Shown: positions 43,504 to 53,397, counted from the stretch's first letter. The stretch is DNA of 64,000 bases from JAPOXR01 sp965221935 (GCA_965221935.1 CBDCSZ010000053.1:1-64000), one strand, 5' to 3'. Notes: a model not told the origin generated them from the letters alone. Translations and numbers: made by a program.

Positions 43504-44544
43504 ATGACCGTCATTGCGCAACAGCAGATCGGAAACACCGCCGCCCAAGTCACCCGGCTGGGCCTCGGATGCGCCCCGCTTGGCGACCTTTTTGAATCCA
43601 TCGGCGAAGACCGGGCCCAGCAGACCCTGCAGGCCGCCTGGGACGCAGGCGCCCGCTTTTTTGATACCGCGCCATTCTATGGGTACGGCAAAAGCGAGCA
43701 CCGTGTCGGCCATTTTCTGCGCCAGCAGCCACGCCGGGAGTTTGTCGTTTCGACCAAGGTGGGCCGCGTTTTGCGACCTGCCGGCGATCCTGACAGTTTT
43801 GACCCGGGCATCTGGTCTGGCGGCCTTCCCTTCGAATTCGCCGTGGATTTCACATACGGCGGAATCATGCGCTCGTTCGAGGACAGCCTGCAACGACTCG
43901 GTCTGCCCTCAGTCGATCTTCTGGTTATCCACGACCTCGACTTCCTGTACCACCGGAACGAGGCCAGGGTGAATGCCTACCTTTCCCAGCTTTTCACCGA
44001 TGGCTGGCGAGCATTGGAGGAGCTGTGCCGTCACCGGCTGATCAAGGGAGTGGGAGCCGGGATCAACGAGCTGGGCATGATCCCGCGCTTCCTTGAGATG
44101 GTCGATCTTGACTTTTTTCTGGTGGCATATGGCTACAATCTGCTCAACCAGGAGATGGAGGCTGAGGAGTTTCCCCTTTGTGCCGACCGTGGCGTCAGCG
44201 TTATCGTTGGAGCCGTCTTTGCCTCTGGCATTTTGGCGACAGGCGCGGTGCCGGGTTCCCGATACAACTATGCGGCGGCCTCGCCGGACACCATTGCCAA
44301 AACGGATCGGATTGACGCCGTCTGCCGCCGCCACAAGACACCGCTGGCAGCCGCCGCGCTCCAGTTTTTGCTGGCCCATCCGCTGGTTTCGGCCATCATC
44401 CCCGGAGCTTTGGCCCCGGAGCAGGCGGCGGCCAACGCCGCAATGCTGGAGCGCCCGGTTCCACCGCAATTGTGGGCTGAGTTGAAAGCCGAAGGACTTC
44501 TACCGGCCGGCGTGCCGACGCCGCAGGATTTGGCGCCGCTGTGA
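43504..44544 (+). CDS. Aldo/keto reductase (L-fucose/pyridoxal dehydrogenase-like)
   Basis: The 346-residue enzyme is an AKR of the D-threo-aldose/L-fucose dehydrogenase group: RLGLGCAPLGDLF, the active site FFDTAPFYGYGKSE with Asp and Tyr near 53-60, VVSTKVGRVLRP with the Lys, DLLVIHDLDF with the His, and ALQFLLAHPLVSAIIPGA for cofactor. It would oxidise an aldose or reduce an aldehyde with NAD(P). The SMP-30 lactonase gene follows 70 bp downstream, which suits a sugar to lactone to acid route. Family assignment is strong, substrate inferred. Confidence 0.88.
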   Translation: MTVIAQQQIGNTAAQVTRLGLGCAPLGDLFESIGEDRAQQTLQAAWDAGARFFDTAPFYGYGKSEHRVGHFLRQQPRREFVVSTKVGRVLRPAGDPDSFDPGIWSGGLPFEFAVDFTYGGIMRSFEDSLQRLGLPSVDLLVIHDLDFLYHRNEARVNAYLSQLFTDGWRALEELCRHRLIKGVGAGINELGMIPRFLEMVDLDFFLVAYGYNLLNQEMEAEEFPLCADRGVSVIVGAVFASGILATGAVPGSRYNYAAASPDTIAKTDRIDAVCRRHKTPLAAAALQFLLAHPLVSAIIPGALAPEQAAANAAMLERPVPPQLWAELKAEGLLPAGVPTPQDLAPL

Positions 44545-44617
44545 ACCCGGAGCCGATCGCGCGAAACTTGCGCCGGCCGCAGGTCGGAAGGCAGACACGC
44601 AATACCCGGATGGAGCA

Positions 44618-45508
44618 ATGCAAATGAAACAAGTGACAGCGGAACTGGTGTATCACAACTATGCGAGACTGGGAGAAGGGAGTCTGTGGGATGAAAGGGC
44701 GCAGCTGTTGTATTGGGTGGATATCAGGAGACGTCAAGTCTACGCCTACAACCCGAAAACTTGCGCCAATTCAGGCTATGATGTGAAGGAGCAGGTCGGC
44801 ACCTTGGTGTTTCGGGAAAGCGGGGGGCTGATGCTGGCTCAAAAGGACGGGTTTGCCTTTCTCGATCTGCGGACCGGCGCCGTGAAAAAAATCACGGACC
44901 CGGAATCGCATCTCCCCAACAACCGGTTCAATGACGGCAAATGCGATCCCCAGGGCCGATTTTGGGCCGGCACGATGGCGGAGCCTCCCGAGACCGGAGC
45001 CGGCGCGCTCTATTGCCTCGATCGCGATTTCACGGTCAGCAAAAAGATTGAAAACGTCACTTTATCCAATGGTCTGGTCTGGACCAAAGCCCAGGACATT
45101 TTCTATTTCGTCGACTCGCTGACCTATTGCATCGCCGCCTACGACTACGATCCTTCCAGCGGGGCAATTTCCAACAAACGGAAAATAAAAGATTTTCCAC
45201 CGGAGGAGGGGCTTCCGGACGGCATGGCGATCGACACCGAGGATCATTTGTGGGTCTCACTCTTTGGAGGCGGCAGAGTTGTCCGCGTGGACCCCGAAAC
45301 CGGCGAGACCGTCTTTGAAGTTTTGGTGCCGCATGCGCCGGATGTCACCTCCTGCGCATTCGGCGGGGAAGGCTGGGACGATCTCTACATCACCACAGCT
45401 TCACCGAATATGACCGACGCCGATTGGGAAACGAAACCCAATTCCGGAGGCCTGTTCCGGGCCAAGGTGCCGTTCCAGGGTGTGCCCAGCGCCCGATTCC
45501 AAGGGTAG
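44618..45508 (+). CDS. SMP-30/gluconolactonase family protein
   Basis: The 296-residue protein has the six-bladed propeller pattern: YARLGEGSLWDERAQLLYWVD near 13 (metal Glu), NNRFNDGKCDPQGRFWAGTM near 101 (Asn and Asp), LSNGLVWTKAQ near 146, and GLPDGMAIDTEDHLWVSLF near 196 (Asp). These residues bind the Ca or Zn ion that activates lactone hydrolysis. Starting at ATG 44618 with an upstream GGAG; ATG 44624 is possible. Next to the dehydrogenase, it likely opens the lactone produced there. Confidence 0.88.
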   Translation: MQMKQVTAELVYHNYARLGEGSLWDERAQLLYWVDIRRRQVYAYNPKTCANSGYDVKEQVGTLVFRESGGLMLAQKDGFAFLDLRTGAVKKITDPESHLPNNRFNDGKCDPQGRFWAGTMAEPPETGAGALYCLDRDFTVSKKIENVTLSNGLVWTKAQDIFYFVDSLTYCIAAYDYDPSSGAISNKRKIKDFPPEEGLPDGMAIDTEDHLWVSLFGGGRVVRVDPETGETVFEVLVPHAPDVTSCAFGGEGWDDLYITTASPNMTDADWETKPNSGGLFRAKVPFQGVPSARFQG

Positions 45509-45792
45509 GGCGGACTGTAGAATTCCGGCACATGAGCCCGTGCCGGCGCGAAAAACAGCCCGCTCTTTGCGGCCAAGCTGCCGGTCCGCGCCATCGCATG
45601 GGCGAAAGGACCCGTGCTTTGCGAACCGGCTTGGCGTTCGTGACAGCAATCAGGGATGGCGGGCCATGAAACTGCCAAAGTCCCGCCTCTGCGGCGATGA
45701 TTGGAGCAGAATTGCCGGCGAGGATTGCGATCGACACTGCGGCACTGATCGCGCGGGCGCCGCGGACCAGGGCGGTTGCAGCGAGACAGCGA
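45509..45792. other. Intergenic between SMP-30 and hyuB (convergent)
   Basis: About 280 bp without a protein-like frame that fits neighbours. Terminators for both converging operons may be here but I could not place a clear one. Confidence 0.3.
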
Positions 45793-47394
45793 TCACCGGA
45801 CTTGCGGCATTTGGGGCTTCGGCCGCAGCGACGGCCGGTTCGCCGGCTGCATGTTGTTTCTGGCCGCGCCATAGCCGCCGCCGCCCGGCGTCACGACCTC
45901 GACGGTTTGGCCGGAACGCAAGTCGGCCACTCCACTCTGAGGAAAACCGCCGCCATCAAGGCTGATTCCGGCGCCGCCGCCTTCTCCGCCGCCAGCGAGC
46001 CCCCATGGCCGGGACGTCATTCTCGAAGCCTCGCAGGTGAACCGGCAGGGTGCTTCCGCCCGGTAGGTTCTGCGAATTCCCTTTCCGCCGCGGTGTTTGC
46101 CCTCGCCGCCGGAGCCGTCAACCAGCTCGTAACGCACGAGCGTGAGCGGATATTCCCGCTCAAGGGCTTCCACCGGAAGATTCGAAGTATTGGTCAGGTG
46201 GACATGGATGCCTGACAGCCCCGGCGCAGCGGGCCGGGCGCCCCCGCCGCCGCCGATCGTCTCCAGATAGACCCAGTCCGAACCGTCGTCATGAGCTCCA
46301 TTGAACACCGCGCTGACGCAGCAGCCGTTTCCAGCCGCCGGGACCCGGCCCGGAATGGCTTGGGCAAGGGCGCCCTGGACCATGTCCGCAACCCGCTGGC
46401 AGGTCGCGACCCTTCCATCGACGGCCGCCGGGTATACGCAGTTCAGGAGTGAGCCTTTTGGCGCGCGGACCGTCAGGGGACGCGACAGGCCGGCATTCGG
46501 CAGCACAGTCGGATCGACGATCGCCTTGACGGCGTAGTAGCAGGAAGCCAGCAGGGCCGTGTAAGTCATGTTCAGCCCGGCGCGGACCTGGCGAGGGGCG
46601 TCAAATTCGAGGCGCATCAACTCGCCATCCACCACTAGCTCAAGCGACAGCGGGGCCGGCTCCTTCATCCGATTGCAGTCGAACACATCGTTGAATTCGA
46701 AGCGGCCATCCGGAATTGCCGCAATGCCGGCCCGCATCTTGCGTTCGGAATAGTCGAGCAGCGCATCGCCCACGGCAATGACGGTGTTCAGCCCGTATTT
46801 CCGGCAGAGTCCGGACATGCGCTGCACGCCGAGCCGGTTTGCCGCCAGCTGTGCGCGCAGGTCCGAAAGCCGCTCCCGGGGAACCTGGCAGTTCAACAGC
46901 ACGAGTTCCTGCAGATCGCGCTGCAGCTGGCCGCCGCGGTACAGGCGCACTGGCGGAATGCGGAGGCCCTCCTGGAAAATGTGCTCATGACCGCGGTCGA
47001 CGAAATCGGCGTGATGGGCGGTGTTGACGGCCCAGGCGACAACATGGCCGTCAAAGAAGATCGGCTCCGCAAGGACGATGTCCGGCAGGTGGGTGGCGCC
47101 TCCGACATACGCGTCATTGGCTATAAACACGTCACCGGGGCGCAGATCCGCAGCCTTGTGGCGCGCGAGTATATGCGGCAGCACGCCGATGAAACTGCCC
47201 AGATGCATCGGAATATGCTCGGCTTGGCACAGCGTCTGGCCGGACCGGTCGAACAGCGCCGTCGAGCAGTCGCGCCGCTCCTTGATATTGGTCGAGTAGC
47301 TTGAACGGACCAGCAGCTCGCCCATTTCCTCGACAACCGAGTTCAGGGCCGACCCAATGACCTCGACCGTTACCGGATCAGGTTTCGTCATCAT
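45793..47394 (-). CDS. hyuB: Hydantoinase/oxoprolinase subunit B
   Basis: The 533-residue protein belongs to HyuB: PVTVEVIGSALNSVVEEMG near 7, SSYSTNIKERRDCSTALFD, and the C-terminal Gly-rich AAGNGCCVSAVFNGAHDD and DGSGGEGKHRGGKG, which are typical for the subunit. It works with HyuA in ATP-dependent opening of hydantoin, 5-oxoproline or acetophenone-like rings. Its start ATG at 47394 overlaps the hyuA stop by 4 bp. The last 30 residues are proline-rich and variable. Confidence 0.88.
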   Translation of the reverse strand: MMTKPDPVTVEVIGSALNSVVEEMGELLVRSSYSTNIKERRDCSTALFDRSGQTLCQAEHIPMHLGSFIGVLPHILARHKAADLRPGDVFIANDAYVGGATHLPDIVLAEPIFFDGHVVAWAVNTAHHADFVDRGHEHIFQEGLRIPPVRLYRGGQLQRDLQELVLLNCQVPRERLSDLRAQLAANRLGVQRMSGLCRKYGLNTVIAVGDALLDYSERKMRAGIAAIPDGRFEFNDVFDCNRMKEPAPLSLELVVDGELMRLEFDAPRQVRAGLNMTYTALLASCYYAVKAIVDPTVLPNAGLSRPLTVRAPKGSLLNCVYPAAVDGRVATCQRVADMVQGALAQAIPGRVPAAGNGCCVSAVFNGAHDDGSDWVYLETIGGGGGARPAAPGLSGIHVHLTNTSNLPVEALEREYPLTLVRYELVDGSGGEGKHRGGKGIRRTYRAEAPCRFTCEASRMTSRPWGLAGGGEGGGAGISLDGGGFPQSGVADLRSGQTVEVVTPGGGGYGAARNNMQPANRPSLRPKPQMPQVR

Positions 47395-49439
47395 TTCACC
47401 GCAACGATCAGATTGCCGGACCGGTCAACACGCGCCTCCGATCCGGGCGGCAACAGGGTGGTCGTGTCCATCTGTTCGAGTATGGCCGGACCGCTGAACT
47501 CGTGCCCCGCCGGCAGTTCCGCGCGGGCAAAGACCGGGCAGCGCACCGAACCGCCCGCTTCCGGCATCCAGACTTCACGCGAGGACATTGGTTCAGCCGG
47601 GGCCTCTGCCCCGATTGCCCGAATTGAGGGGTCGAGCTTGTCAACCAAGCCAATGGCCTCGACGCGCAGCGTGACCAGTTCGACCGGATCGTTTTCGGCA
47701 GCGAAACCGTAGCGGCGCCGGTGCGCCGCCTCGAAACGCTGCCGCAGAGCCGCGATGGTCGACGCGTCCGCCGGACCTGCCGGAACGGTCACCGGGAGTT
47801 CGTAGTTCTGTCCGAGAAAACGAAGATCTGCGCTGCGGTTGACCAGCCGGCGGCCTGCCGCAATGAACTCCTGGTCAAACCAGCCGGCGGCGTCCGCCTC
47901 CAGATCGTCAAACCCGGCCTGCAGCGCATCTGGGGTCAGCTCGTCGAGCCTGCCGATGCGGGATTTTGTGAAATCCGTCTTGAGATCGGTCATCAGCAGC
48001 CCCATTGCGCACAGAATTCCCGGCTCCGGCGGCACGATCACGGTTCCGATCTCCAGCTCCCGCGCCAGCCGCACCGCGTGGAGCGGTCCGCTGCCTCCGA
48101 ACGCGCACAGGGCAAAGTCGCGCGGATCGTAGCCCCGCTGGACCGAGATGACCCGGATCGCCCGTGCCATGTTGGCCGTGGCGATGGCGACGATGCCCTG
48201 TGCGGCGTCTTCGCGGCCGAGACCGAGAGCGGAGGCGAGCCGGTCAATCGCCGTCACGGCCAGCCCGCGGCGCAGCTGCATGCGTCCGCCGAGCAGATTT
48301 GACGGGTTGAGTGTGCCGAGCACTATATTCGCATCGGTGACCGTCGGCCGATCGCCTCCGAGCCCGTAGCAGGCCGGGCCCGGATCCGCTCCCGCGCTTT
48401 CGGGGCCGACCTTGAGCAGACCGCCGCTGTCGACGGATGCGATCGACCCGCCTCCTGCGCCGACGGTGTGGATTTCCAGCATCTGCGTCTTGACCGGATA
48501 TCCCTGAACCTGACCTTCACCAGTCCGCTGGCAGATTCCGCCGTCCAGCAGGGAGACGTCGGATGACGTGCCGCCGGCATCGAACGTGACAACGTTTTCG
48601 ACCCCGGCGCTCCGGGCGACCGCCTGCGCGGCAACCACACCAGTCGCGGGCCCGGACAACAGCGTCCGCACCGGCAGCTTCGCAGCCGCGGAAAAGCTGA
48701 CCACGCCGCCGCTGGATTGGGTCATGACAGGCGGCTGTGCCAGCCCGCCGCGGTCCAGACGCCGCGTGAGCCGCTCAATGTATCGCTGCATGACTGGCCC
48801 CAGATAGGCGTTGATGACGGTCGTGGACAGCCGTTCGAATTCGCGGAATTCCGGCACAACTTCGTGAGAAACCGAGACGAAGAGGCCGGGATTGACATTG
48901 GAGACCGCGTCCCGCGCCGCCCGCTCATGCGCCGGTTCAAGAAAACTGTAAAGAAAACAGATCGCAACCGCCTCAACCTGTTCGCCGTCCAGAGTTTCGG
49001 CGGCCTGTCCCACCGCGGCCAGGTCGAGCGGCAATTCGAGTGACCCATCCGCCCGCACCCGTTCCGGAGCCTCAAGGCGCAGATGGCGCTCGACCAGGAT
49101 CGCCGGCTTTTCTGCCATCATGTCGTAAAGGTCCGGCCGCCTCTGGCGGCCGATTTCGAGCAGATCCCGGAATCCCCGCGTGACGATCAGCCCGGTCCGC
49201 GCCCCTTTGTGTTCGATCAGCGTGTTGGTTGCGACCGTGGTGCCGTGCCCGAGGAAGACAACATCCGCCAGCGACCGGCCGGTGCGGGCGAGGGCCTCGC
49301 TGACCGCCCCGAAGATGGCCAGCGAAGGATCGTCGGGCATTGAGGGCGACTTCCAGACTGCCAGTTCGCCGGTGTCCTCGTCAACCAGGGCGACATCGAC
49401 AAATGTGCCGCCGGCATCGACTCCAACCCGCACTCCCAT
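47391..49439 (-). CDS. hyuA: Hydantoinase/oxoprolinase subunit A
   Basis: The 682-residue protein has the HyuA N-terminal ASKHA-like ATPase fold: VRVGVDAGGTFVDVALVDED, FLGHGTTVATNTLIEHKGA, LLSGPATGVVAAQAVARSA, VVTFDAGGTSSDVSLLDGG and GAGGGSIASVDSGGLLKVGP. It would phosphorylate the substrate amide and pass it to HyuB. It is the first gene of the operon and divergent from the TRAP binding protein, with a 425-bp gap between them. Confidence 0.9.
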   Translation of the reverse strand: MGVRVGVDAGGTFVDVALVDEDTGELAVWKSPSMPDDPSLAIFGAVSEALARTGRSLADVVFLGHGTTVATNTLIEHKGARTGLIVTRGFRDLLEIGRQRRPDLYDMMAEKPAILVERHLRLEAPERVRADGSLELPLDLAAVGQAAETLDGEQVEAVAICFLYSFLEPAHERAARDAVSNVNPGLFVSVSHEVVPEFREFERLSTTVINAYLGPVMQRYIERLTRRLDRGGLAQPPVMTQSSGGVVSFSAAAKLPVRTLLSGPATGVVAAQAVARSAGVENVVTFDAGGTSSDVSLLDGGICQRTGEGQVQGYPVKTQMLEIHTVGAGGGSIASVDSGGLLKVGPESAGADPGPACYGLGGDRPTVTDANIVLGTLNPSNLLGGRMQLRRGLAVTAIDRLASALGLGREDAAQGIVAIATANMARAIRVISVQRGYDPRDFALCAFGGSGPLHAVRLARELEIGTVIVPPEPGILCAMGLLMTDLKTDFTKSRIGRLDELTPDALQAGFDDLEADAAGWFDQEFIAAGRRLVNRSADLRFLGQNYELPVTVPAGPADASTIAALRQRFEAAHRRRYGFAAENDPVELVTLRVEAIGLVDKLDPSIRAIGAEAPAEPMSSREVWMPEAGGSVRCPVFARAELPAGHEFSGPAILEQMDTTTLLPPGSEARVDRSGNLIVAVK

Positions 49440-49864
49440 GGGTGTCAGCGCCGCGCCGCAGGGCCTGCGATCCGCCGGGCGTGCTCAGAGCATGTCTTCA
49501 TGACGGCGTTTCACCTTCAGTTCGGCGGCAATGGCCGGGACGGACCGTTGCCTGCGCTCGGCACCGGGATGACCGGGCGCTCCTGCGCGTCAGCCATCGT
49601 TTTCTTCGCCCAGCGCGGCATGCGACCGGGCTGCTCCGCAAGCCTGCCTGTGCGGCAGCCGGTTTCTTATCGAATCTGCCAGCCGGGTATCAAGGCGCGA
49701 TCTGGGCATCGGCCGGCGCCGGATCATTGACAATCAGGCTTGCACATGCATCATTTTCAATCTGGCCGACAATGTGTGCCTGCGCTCCGGCTTCGGCGCG
49801 CGGCGCAATGCCGGCCATTATCTCGCCCGGGCCATGCCGCGGGCGCATCCAGGGAGGAACATCA
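49440..49864. other. Divergent promoter region between hyuA and dctP
   Basis: About 425 bp. It must carry promoters for both directions. No regulator gene is next to it and I found no clear palindrome. The ribosome-binding site of dctP (AGGGAGGAACATCA) lies at its end. Confidence 0.35.
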
Positions 49865-50869
49865 ATGACAAAACAATATTTTTCCGTGCTCGCCGCGTCC
49901 GTCGCCGCGGCGTTCGCGCTGCTTGCCGCACCGGCTGTTTCCGAGCCGATCAAGTGGGACTTTTCTGACGAGTACGGCTCCAGTGAAGCGCACACCACAT
50001 ATCGCGCCTCGCAGTTCTGCATCGGCGAGGTCGAGAAACTGGCCGGCGACGAGCTCGACATCACCTATCATGGCGGCGGCGTGCTTGGGTTCAAGTCTGC
50101 CGATCATTTTGATGCGGTTCAGGACGGCAGCGTCCAGGGCGCGATCACCTTGCTGACCCAGCTGGGAGGGATCGATCCCCTGTTCAATCTCAGTTCGCTG
50201 CCGTTCCTCGCCAACACGCATGAGCAGGCCTATGAGCTATGGCAGCTGGCCCGCCCTGAATATGAAAAAGTGTTTGCCGACAACAACATGGTGCTGCTGT
50301 GGGCACTGCCCAACGCACCGAGCGGCATCCATTCCAAAATGCCGATCACCACGGTTGAATCGCTGCAGGGGCTGCGGATTCGGACCTATGACGTCAATGG
50401 CACGCAGACGCTGAAAGAAGCCGGTGCCGCGCCGCTGCAGATCGCATGGGCGGATTTGGTTCCCCAGCTCTCGACCGGCGGCGTCGATGCGGTCCTGACT
50501 TCAGCGGATGGCGGCAAAGCGCTGTCAATCTGGGAATATGTGAGCGACTTCTCCGAATTGAACTACGCGATGGCGATTTTTGTCGCCCACGTCAACAAGG
50601 ATGAATTCGACAAACTGCCGGAGGCGGCCAGATCGGCGCTGATGGACACGATCGATGCCTGCGACGCGTGGAATTGGGAGATGGTCGAAGGAACTGTGAG
50701 CGTTGCCTACGACGCCATGCGGGAGAATGGCATGGGGGTCACCCTTGACGACGATATTCCGCAGGAGGTCTTCGATCATATGCGCGCCGCCGGCGCCAAG
50801 GTTCACGAGGCCTGGGCGGCCGAGGCCGGAGAGCGCGGCGCCAGAATCCTGGCCGAGTTCACCAAGTAG
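49865..50869 (+). CDS. dctP: TRAP transporter substrate-binding protein
   Basis: The 334-residue product has a signal peptide (FSVLAASVAAAFALLAAPAVSE). The DctP fold follows with DELDITYHGGGVLGFKSADHF near 58, QDGSVQGAITLLTQLGGIDP, LQGLRIRTYDVNGTQTLKEAG near 165 and VDAVLTSADGGKALSIWEY, the region with the Arg that pairs with a carboxylate ligand. It binds an organic acid or amide in the periplasm and delivers it to dctQM. The AGGGAGG site 9 bp upstream fixes the start. hyuBA, divergent nearby, suggest a hydantoin-type or oxoproline ligand. Confidence 0.88.
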   Translation: MTKQYFSVLAASVAAAFALLAAPAVSEPIKWDFSDEYGSSEAHTTYRASQFCIGEVEKLAGDELDITYHGGGVLGFKSADHFDAVQDGSVQGAITLLTQLGGIDPLFNLSSLPFLANTHEQAYELWQLARPEYEKVFADNNMVLLWALPNAPSGIHSKMPITTVESLQGLRIRTYDVNGTQTLKEAGAAPLQIAWADLVPQLSTGGVDAVLTSADGGKALSIWEYVSDFSELNYAMAIFVAHVNKDEFDKLPEAARSALMDTIDACDAWNWEMVEGTVSVAYDAMRENGMGVTLDDDIPQEVFDHMRAAGAKVHEAWAAEAGERGARILAEFTK

Positions 50870-50912
50870 GGATCTGTTCTCTCTGCCGGCTCAGATGCGC
50901 AGGCGCTGAGCC

Positions 50913-51479
50913 ATGGCGCCGCCGCCGCGAGAACCGGATTCGGCGTTCGACAGACCGCCGGGTCCGGCATGGCTGCGTGTGCTCGCCGCGGTATCCTCAA
51001 GGCTGAACTGGACTGCGGCGGCCGCCGCCGCGATTCTGCTGGTCCTGATGGTGGCGCTGATCCTGGTCGAGATCGCGCTTAGATATTTCTCGCATTCAAC
51101 CTTTATGGCCGATGCGCTGGTCGGCCACGGCGTCGCCGCCATCACCTTTCTCGCGGTGGCGTGGGCGCTTGAACAGGGCAGCATGATCCGGATCAGCGTC
51201 GTCACAAGGCGGTTGCCCGCGAACCTCCGCTACGGCACCGAGATGTTTTCAATCGTCGGCGCCGAAATCCTGACGGTCGGGCTGATGGTTTATCAATGGC
51301 GTCTGGTCGCCAAACTCTGGAACCGGGGCTCGGTGAGCCAGCACTACCTGCCGATTCCCCTGTGGCTTCCGGAGGCGATCTTCTTTGTCGGGCTGGCCCT
51401 GCTCGCGCTTCAGCTGCTGGTCAAGTTCTGCCAGCTGCTGGTCGACGGACTCAAGCCGGAAGAACAGCTCACCATCTGA
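50913..51479 (+). CDS. dctQ: TRAP transporter small permease
   Basis: The 188-residue protein has four membrane spans: about 31-52, 68-85, 106-127 and 148-169, the usual count in DctQ. The EQGSMIRISVV motif near residue 90 is typical. It stabilises the large permease and docks the binding protein. It follows dctP by 43 bp and precedes dctM by 20 bp in one operon. Confidence 0.88.
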   Translation: MAPPPREPDSAFDRPPGPAWLRVLAAVSSRLNWTAAAAAAILLVLMVALILVEIALRYFSHSTFMADALVGHGVAAITFLAVAWALEQGSMIRISVVTRRLPANLRYGTEMFSIVGAEILTVGLMVYQWRLVAKLWNRGSVSQHYLPIPLWLPEAIFFVGLALLALQLLVKFCQLLVDGLKPEEQLTI

Positions 51480-51499
51480 CGGCAGGAGTTCCCGTCCCG

Positions 51500-52804
51500 A
51501 TGTCAACCTTAGCCTCATCGCTGATTCTGCTTCTGCTGGTAGTGCTGTTTCTCGGTTCCGGCATGTGGATCTTCACCGGACTGATATTCGTTGGCGTCGG
51601 GATCCTGAATATCGTGATGGGGTTCGGGATCGATCGCATCGGAACGATCTCCACCAAGGTCATCTCTTCCAGCGCGGTGTCCTGGGAACTGGCAGCGATT
51701 CCGATCTTCATCTGGATGGGCGACATCATCTTCCGGACCGATATTTCCCAACGGCTGTTCCGCGGCCTGGCACCGCTCGTGGCCCGCATTCCGGGCGGTC
51801 TTCTGCACACCAACGTGTTCGGCTGCACATTCTTTGCCGCGATCAGCGGCTCAAGCAACGCCACCACCGCGACGGTCGGAAAAATCACCATCCCGGAGTT
51901 GATGAAGCGCGGCTACGATGTCGGAATTTCTTCCGGTTCGCTGGCCGGCGCCGGCACTTTCGGCCTGCTGATTCCGCCCTCGATCGCCATGATCATCTAT
52001 GGAGTGCTGGCCGAGGTCTCGATCACCAAGCTGTTTGCCGCCGGCCTGCTTCCGGGCATCATGATGGCGTCCCTGTATTCAGGATACATCATCATCGTCT
52101 CGCTCATTCGTCCCGGAGTCGAGCCCGATCGGGGCCAGACCTTCACGCGGGCCGATGCGCTCCGCGGCGCGCTGGAGCTGCTGCCGATATTCCTCCTGAT
52201 GGCGGTTGTGCTCGGATCAATCTATTCGGGCGTGGCGACGCCTTCGGAAGCCGCGGCCGTCGGCGTGGCGGGCGCCATCGCGATCACCGTCCTGACGCGG
52301 CAGTTTTCGCTGTCGATGATCGTGGCATCGCTGATGGCGACCATCCGCGTTTCGGCGATGATCTGTATTCTGATCGCCGCCGCCTCGTTCCTTTCCGCCG
52401 CCATCGCGTTCATTCATCTTCCGGCCAGGATCACCGATGTCGTCACCGCCATGAGTCTGTCGCCGATCGGTCTGCTGGCAATCTTGGCTGGCATCTATAT
52501 CGTGCTGGGGATGTTCATTGACGGCACGTCAATGACAGTCATGACAGTGCCCATCGCAGTGCCTCTGATCGTTCAGGCTGGCTACGACCCGATCTGGTTT
52601 GGCGTGTTTCTTGTCATCATGATCGAACTCAGCGCCCTGACGCCGCCGGTCGGATTGAACCTATACATACTGCAGGGGCTGACGGGGCAGGATTTTGGCC
52701 GCACCATCGCGGCGGCCCTGCCGTTTTTCATTCTGCTGTGCGTCGGCACGGTCCTGCTCGTGATGTTCCCTGGGATCGCACTTTGGCTGCCTGGCCAGCT
52801 TTGA
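51500..52804 (+). CDS. dctM: TRAP transporter large permease
   Basis: The 434-residue protein has about 12 membrane spans and DctM motifs: AIPIFIWMGDIIFR near 71, FFAAISGSSNATTATVG near 111, GSLAGAGTFGLLIPPSIAMIIYG near 148, SGVATPSEAAAVGVAGAIAI and IYIVLGMFIDGTSMTVMTVPI. It is the Na-coupled channel of the TRAP system. An in-frame start upstream (51296) is not supported; ATG 51500 follows GGCAGGAG. The next gene begins 68 bp after the stop. Confidence 0.9.
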   Translation: MSTLASSLILLLLVVLFLGSGMWIFTGLIFVGVGILNIVMGFGIDRIGTISTKVISSSAVSWELAAIPIFIWMGDIIFRTDISQRLFRGLAPLVARIPGGLLHTNVFGCTFFAAISGSSNATTATVGKITIPELMKRGYDVGISSGSLAGAGTFGLLIPPSIAMIIYGVLAEVSITKLFAAGLLPGIMMASLYSGYIIIVSLIRPGVEPDRGQTFTRADALRGALELLPIFLLMAVVLGSIYSGVATPSEAAAVGVAGAIAITVLTRQFSLSMIVASLMATIRVSAMICILIAAASFLSAAIAFIHLPARITDVVTAMSLSPIGLLAILAGIYIVLGMFIDGTSMTVMTVPIAVPLIVQAGYDPIWFGVFLVIMIELSALTPPVGLNLYILQGLTGQDFGRTIAAALPFFILLCVGTVLLVMFPGIALWLPGQL

Positions 52805-52872
52805 CTGAAGCGCGGGCCAAGCCGACTGCGACTGCCGACGATTTCACCGTGCCTGAATTGAAAGCAGCGCCA

Positions 52873-53397
52873 ATGGCCGCATTACAAGTGGGTTTCCCGC
52901 CAATTCTCCCTGACTGCCCGGCAATTCTTGTGCTGGGCAGCATGCCTGGAGAACGCTCGCTGCGGACAGGGCAGTATTATGCGAATCCTGCCAACTGTTT
53001 CTGGACCATCATGGGCGATCTTTGCGGTTTCGAGCCGAATTGCGCCTATCGGCAGCGGGTCGATTCCCTGATTCAGCACCGGATTGCGCTCTGGGATGTC
53101 TTGAAATCCTGTGAACGGACGGGCAGCAGCGACGCCGCAATTCAGGCAGACCGCGCGGTTCCGAACGCAATTGCTGACTTGCTTCAGGCCAAGCCCGACA
53201 TCGCCAAGGTGTTTTTCAATGGGAAAACGGCGCGCCGGTTGTTTGTGCGGCAAATCATGCCGAAGCTCAATCCACAGCAGGCGGCAAAGATCAGCCGCCG
53301 CCCGTTGCCGTCAACCAGTCCGGCACATGCGCGCATGCGCCCGGAACAGAAGAGGCGAATCTGGCAAGCCAGCCTTGGCTGCTATCTCGGCCGGTAG
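52873..53397 (+). CDS. Hypoxanthine-DNA glycosylase (UDG superfamily) family protein
   Basis: The 174-residue protein opens LPDCPAILVLGSMPGERSLR near 12-31, the first UDG active-site block in the family that removes hypoxanthine (and some uracil) from DNA, then YYANPANCFWTIMGDL and RIALWDVLKSCERTGSSDAAI, with LPSTSPAHARM near the end matching motif 2. ATG 52873 is preferred over upstream in-frame starts. It is probably a base-excision repair enzyme, co-directional but not part of the TRAP function. Confidence 0.78.
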   Translation: MAALQVGFPPILPDCPAILVLGSMPGERSLRTGQYYANPANCFWTIMGDLCGFEPNCAYRQRVDSLIQHRIALWDVLKSCERTGSSDAAIQADRAVPNAIADLLQAKPDIAKVFFNGKTARRLFVRQIMPKLNPQQAAKISRRPLPSTSPAHARMRPEQKRRIWQASLGCYLGR

